Below are positions 59,393-64,000 of a DNA stretch of 64,000 nt, piece by piece. Under the pieces are notes generated by a model that worked only from the letters and a program-made list of their open reading frames with translations, did not search any database and was not told the origin of the DNA. Source of the stretch: Platerodrilus igneus (lineage: Eukaryota; Arthropoda; Insecta; Coleoptera; Lycidae); NCBI GenBank assembly GCA_036346225.1, contig JARFIW010001344.1, positions 1,087,501 to 1,151,500 on the forward strand, in the 5' to 3' direction. A program made the position numbers and the translations under genes. How positions within the stretch are numbered: position 1 is the first letter of the stretch; each line of letters begins with the position of its first letter.

Positions 59393-59800
59393 AATGCCCT
59401 TATTCTGGTCCTGTATAAAACACCCTAAACTCTCCACTCCAAAAACCCCCGCCTTTGGTCATCGAACTTCGCTAATTCCTATTATGTCTATATCCATTTC
59501 AATTTTCAGATTCTTTAATTTACCTACTTGCTTCATGGATTTGATATTCCACGCCACTACTAGCAAAATGTTCTCGCTTCTTCTTTGAAACTTGCCGATC
59601 ACATTCGCCGAATTGGTCCCTTCACAGAAATCCAAATGGGGGTCTATTTTAACTCTGGAATCTTGTACCTCAGAGGATGGCATGATCTTGAATAACAATT
59701 GTAGTACGCAGTGTATTTGGGAGGTATTGTGATGGTTCCTCGTTGCCTTCTGCATCGTAGTAGTGTTTCAGAATACCGTACCGACCGTCAAGGTATCTGC
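59393..59800 (-). mobile_element. RTE endonuclease N-terminal fragment, minus strand
   Basis: The open frame 59755-59459 reads VVAWNIKSMKQVGKLKNL and IDIIGISEVR, the N-terminal endonuclease blocks of the RTE copies, plus their 5' UTR-encoded stretch. It ends abruptly at about 59460. A 5'-end piece without the rest is unusual for LINEs, whose truncation normally removes the 5' end. Confidence 0.78.
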
Positions 59801-62160
59801 TCCTCTAAGTATCGAATGAGCTCTTGTCCTATTTCGGCGACCTGTCTTAGTCTAATGACTCGCTAAAGTCCCTTCTAATTTGGTTAAACTTAAAACCTAT
59901 AGTTCTGCTTTGTAGCTCACTGAAATGCGCAAGTCTTTCTAATAGTTCTAGTTTTCTATAACTTCTTCAAAGTGCAGGTCTGTTCAGAATAAAACAATCT
60001 GACCATAAGATAAATAATAACCATTTAAATAAAGGGTTTATACACTTTCACGTATCATTCTAAAGCTTGTCCATAAAATATAATGTTGCCTTAGTTTTAA
60101 ATAGCTCCTAATATTGAAAGGAACTGTGTATACACGTCAATGTTCTTTTTGGTGTTTAAGAGTAGCAATAGACATGCGGTTCAAAAGTGCGTGAATTTAA
60201 TACTTTTGTTTATTCGCCTATGTGGTTGCCGTCAAATCTTTCACCGTTAATGCTACGTATATAGTTTCGGCACCAGACACACTAAAACTCGTGTATACAT
60301 AGGCTATGTGACAAAAAAGCATTAATCCGTCAATATAAATAAAAAACTTTGATTTTTCCTCCACCCCTATAGTTTTGTAATAATTACATTATTTTAAAAA
60401 TTGAATAATAAATTTCTTTCAGTATAATTTTCCTCGTATTTGATACTTCAGAATTGTTTATGCTTTCTTTTTCAGGATATTTGCAAGAAGGCCGATAGAA
60501 GTATTTTCTACGAAGTATGGATGTACATTTTTAGTTTCTATAAAAGCATGTTGTCTCTAATTACCCCAGACATCATTTTTGCGTAAACAAGTCCACCTCT
60601 TTCACTACTTCAATCATACTGTTATCCATATACTTATAGCTGCAGTAAGAGTATTATTCCGAGTTAGAATTATTACTTGAGCGCTCTATTCTCCTGAATT
60701 CTGTGGCTAAATGGTGACTACTTTTTGCTTATTCTTAATTCTAACTCTTAACGGTTAATTTTCAACGAAAGGTCATCGGCTAAATCCAGATTTTATGAAC
60801 CAATTTTTTTTTGTGAAATCATGTTAGTTTAAGCTTCATTCCGAATTGAAATTTAGATGAATATCGTTTTTGCCTATCGTATAAGACCTGTTATTTTGTA
60901 TACTCACTTTTAATCCAACGAAAGTGAATAAACTGGTTGCTCAAAACAGATATTCCTTTAATACAATATTTAGAAGAATTGAAAGCCTGTTAGTTTCCCT
61001 AATACATGTTTAAAAGCTTTTGGGGGAAATCAAATGAATAATAAAGATCCTCGCATAAAATAGGTAAACTTGTATATATATTCTCAGTAAACAGCGCAGA
61101 TACAAGCATATTTTTGCTTCCGGTTTGTTAATACCAACATCAAAGAGTCTTTAGCTGTAAAAGCTCATTCCAAACGAAACGTATTGTTATTACTGTCAAT
61201 CCACATGTAAAATTTAATCCCATGAGCGTAGCTCCCTTATCGCGGATGCCATTCAACAACTCAATGTTCTTTTGAATTACAACAAACGAAATACGGCTCT
61301 TCAAGGTAAACACAAATTTTGAATAATGCTTTACGTAATGAACCAAGCCCGAGAACTCATTTCAAATATGCTATTGTAAATCATCACAAAGTATGCGAAA
61401 TGAATTTCTCGATGAAGCGTACCTTTGGTTGGAAATTTTCATTTCCATGGAGATATTTTATTATGCTCCCCATCATGTACTAACCATAAAAGCAACCAAT
61501 CTCGCTACTTATAGTTATTAATTCGGCGTTCTTTTGGGATTGCTTGAATATCACGAGGAAAATACCTTTACTGGTCTTTAAAGACTTTTCGATTTCGAAA
61601 TTAAAAATACTTTGACAATATACAAATGGATTTCAAATACATTAATATATGATTAGAAGTGTATTGTCAAACTTCGAAATTAATAATTTAATTAGTTTCA
61701 GTATTCTGAACGTAACATGATCCCTGTTTTTAATTTTACTGTATTAGTGGTTGTTGGTTTCGTTTTTCATCTACAAATATTCTATTATGTGAATATTGAT
61801 AAAACGAAAATTTTGCTACAAAGAACAAACACAATGTTCATATTATTATAAGGATTTAATCCAGGAGAAAAATCATAATGTACTTACTATGACAAATTTA
61901 ATAAGGTACATGTTTACAGTATCCATCAGCTTCAAGCATGCGAACTTTACGAATATAATAGATTATCTAAAATGTTTGAATTGTTTCGAAGAATAGAGTA
62001 GATTCATTTTACAATGGTTTTTAAAGTTTAGGAAAACGATACGTTTAATCAATCAAAGCTACGACAGTGATTTTAAATGTCAACGAATAGAAATCTGATC
62101 CGGTGTTTTTGTAGATGCTCAAAACGCATAGAAACTCGTTAAAGCTATTTAAATGTTCAC
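59801..62160. other. AT-rich DNA, no gene supported
   Basis: Short frames at 61140-61346 and 61796-61996 have no features. I see nothing else. Confidence 0.4.
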
Positions 62161-62164
62161 ATAC

Positions 62165-62420
62165 CATATACGAGAGGGTACCCAAAAGTTTCCGGAATGT
62201 CGCTGCTGCGCGAGCAGTTTTCGTAGTACGCGGTTCCTTCGCTAGTAATTCGTTAGTGCACGACCTCGTTCGTCAATGTGCCAAGCGACATCGATGTGGA
62301 AGGTTGCGTTTGCCCGCAGTAAATTTTCTTTCAAGAGCTGTTGTGTGCAGGCGTCGTTTTTGTCATGGAGAAATTTTATAAACAGCGCGCGGCAGTGAAG
62401 TAGTATTTGCGAAAAATCTT
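62165..62420 (+). mobile_element. Mariner-like transposon 5' fragment
   Basis: The sequence GAGGGTACCCAAAAGTTTCCGGAATG looks like a mariner inverted repeat. About 190 bp later a frame reads MEKFYKQRAAVK before a stop, which resembles the N-terminus of SETMAR-related mariner transposases. The rest is absent after 62420. GC is higher than in the surroundings. Confidence 0.5.
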
Positions 62421-63048
62421 ATAACAAAATGCTATTACTTTATAGTGATTAAAGTTTGAAATTGGTATTTTATTAAATCCTTTTGCCTGTCAGTATCTCC
62501 TGTAAATTTTCTGGCACACAAAAGTCTAGCTTTTCACTTTGGATAACATAACATTCAATTAAGTAAAAAATCTGCTTTTAAATTTTAATGGGTTATAAAA
62601 TCGTTCTTCCTAATTAAGTCATTCCAGGTATATTTGTAGGGTGAATCGATAATCATGCAAGCCTGTATTCTTTTTTAAAAAGTCGAGCAACTTATTTGCT
62701 GTCCCCGTGTTTTGTTGCGGTATTTGGTGTAGGCGATCTTCTACTACTTATCTTGCAACTTTCTTCTTGTCTGCACGGAATACCGTAGCATACTCGTGTA
62801 AATAGTAAACTATCGGTTTCTCTTGTAACCTAGTAAAAAACTTTCCATCTTAAGCCTATTTAAAAAAATACAACACGTCTTAAACTGAGCTAGGAAAACA
62901 ATTAGAGCACATTTTTACTACAATCATATACTGATCACAGCAAAGTTTATTGACCCTCAACTCCTGGGGCTCATTTAGAATCAGCTTTAATACACAGCAC
63001 CTTTTTTTAGCTCCCAACGTCAAGCCGCATCAGCTTCAGACCGCAAAA

Positions 63049-63098
<50 letters not shown>

Positions 63099-64000
63099 CT
63101 GTGATTGAATAAGCTTAAGTGGGTGTGAATAGGCCAAGAAGTTATTTATTTGTAGGTACTCTGTACATAAAAATCAATAATCTATTTAAATGCTTCAATA
63201 ATTAAATTGGGATTAAATTACAATTTATAATGTAGGATTAATTTGTATGGGTTAATTTAAGACAAGAACAACAATTAAGATCGACGACAAAGTTGAAAAC
63301 GTGTACATTTATTAATAAGATTAAAGCTTTTTAATTTAAAAATCAATAATTTACTCGAGGTACATTTATTTAATATAGCATAAGTAAAAGCATTCGAAGA
63401 ACGCTACTAGCTCTAATATTTATAAAACACGTTAAAACCATCAAGAATTTCATAGAAATACGATTGTGGTAGATAAACGCTTCTGGTGAAAGCCAGTTTA
63501 CGTTGAGAATAATTCGAGGTAGTTTGTGTTAACGGACAATACAAGGTAAACAACAACAGTCGACTAGTTCAAAACAGATCGATACAATTATGAGATAGAC
63601 TGTGGGTAATACGTAACAGAAAAAGATGAAAGATAGCAGGTGGTTAAGTGACAAACAATTTTTAAGCGCGTGTTAGACAAGTATACTTTAAAAGACTGTA
63701 AGAAAGACGCAGATGCAACATGTTTGTAGAGGATATCGAGTTTTTAAGGCACACAGAAAGGATGAAAAAAATAACCGTGAACAGTATTGTTATAGAGGGG
63801 CGACAAGCAAGACGGAAAACACAAGACGGAAAGAGATACCAGAAAAGCAGAAATAACACTCTAGGTAGGAAATATAGACAAGGCTGAGAGATGTGATTAT
63901 GTGAGTGCAAGAAAAATAATTAGATGAACACACACACACGATAGGCGTAATTGTATTTGAATAAACTTGTCGGAACGGGGAAAATTTCATAACCAAATTA
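62421..64000. other. AT-rich DNA with an AT microsatellite
   Basis: There is no gene. An (AT)22 run lies at 63053-63096. The final kilobase is unremarkable. Confidence 0.45.
63053..63096. repeat. (AT)n microsatellite
   Basis: Pure alternating AT over 44 bases. Confidence 0.95.

Noticed and set aside
62115..62381. 88-aa ORF as a gene
   Set aside because: It overlaps the mariner-like end in another frame; the transposase-like start lies downstream.

Overview
This window is AT-rich eukaryotic, most likely insect, DNA. It is built almost entirely from nested and decayed mobile elements. Signs of an arthropod genome are the insect-type Ty3/gypsy, Jockey, RTE and R1-like retroelements, a hAT element with an 8-bp target duplication, tRNA-derived SINEs, TATA plus TCAGT initiator promoters, and introns of about 50 nt. 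I found no convincing conserved host gene, rRNA, tRNA gene or CRISPR array.

The centrepiece is a Polinton/Maverick (adintovirus-like) element of 14,930 bp at 1963-16892. Its edges can be read to the base: a 6-bp target duplication TCCTTG (1957-1962 and 16893-16898) and inverted repeats of about 101 bp that begin AG and end CT. The minus-strand block, in transcription order from 12184 down to 3567, holds: an unrecognised 266-aa protein; a phospholipase-A2-like/pVI-like minor virion protein; an adenovirus-type cysteine protease; a penton-like minor capsid protein; a 53-aa overlapping ORF; the double-jelly-roll major capsid protein; a packaging ATPase with an N-terminal Psq-like helix-turn-helix; a small Polinton-associated protein; a protein with repeated phage-fibre-like motifs; a retroviral-type integrase; and a short unknown protein. 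On the plus strand lies one long gene joining C2H2 zinc fingers to a protein-primed family B DNA polymerase. It appears to be interrupted by two spliceosomal introns of 49 and 50 nt. Most genes carry stops or frameshifts, and polymerase motif C has lost an aspartate, so this copy is a dead, integrated relic.

Left of the Polinton are a gypsy reverse-transcriptase remnant (1-620) and a terminal fragment of a second, related Polinton family (621-1034). To the right (16.9-64 kb) come a decayed Jockey element (19.4-21.9 kb), a 747-bp hAT-type element (22294-23040), a 5'-truncated non-LTR element flanked by 0.42-kb direct repeats (23.2-25.3 kb), two similar near-full-length RTE elements (29.66-32.9 and 40.98-44.26 kb), a minus-strand gypsy gag-pol with a candidate 5' LTR (35.4-38.4 kb), a 70-bp minisatellite (44.8-45.2 kb), several minus-strand RTE fragments (34.9, 50.1, 51.5-54.1, 59.4 kb), an R1-like element (56-58.1 kb), a CA-rich tandem repeat (58.3-59.0 kb) and a mariner-like 5' fragment (62.2 kb). 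The stretches between are AT-rich with no gene I can support.

All calls come from reading the translations and the DNA by eye. Family names rest on recognised motifs, not on searches.
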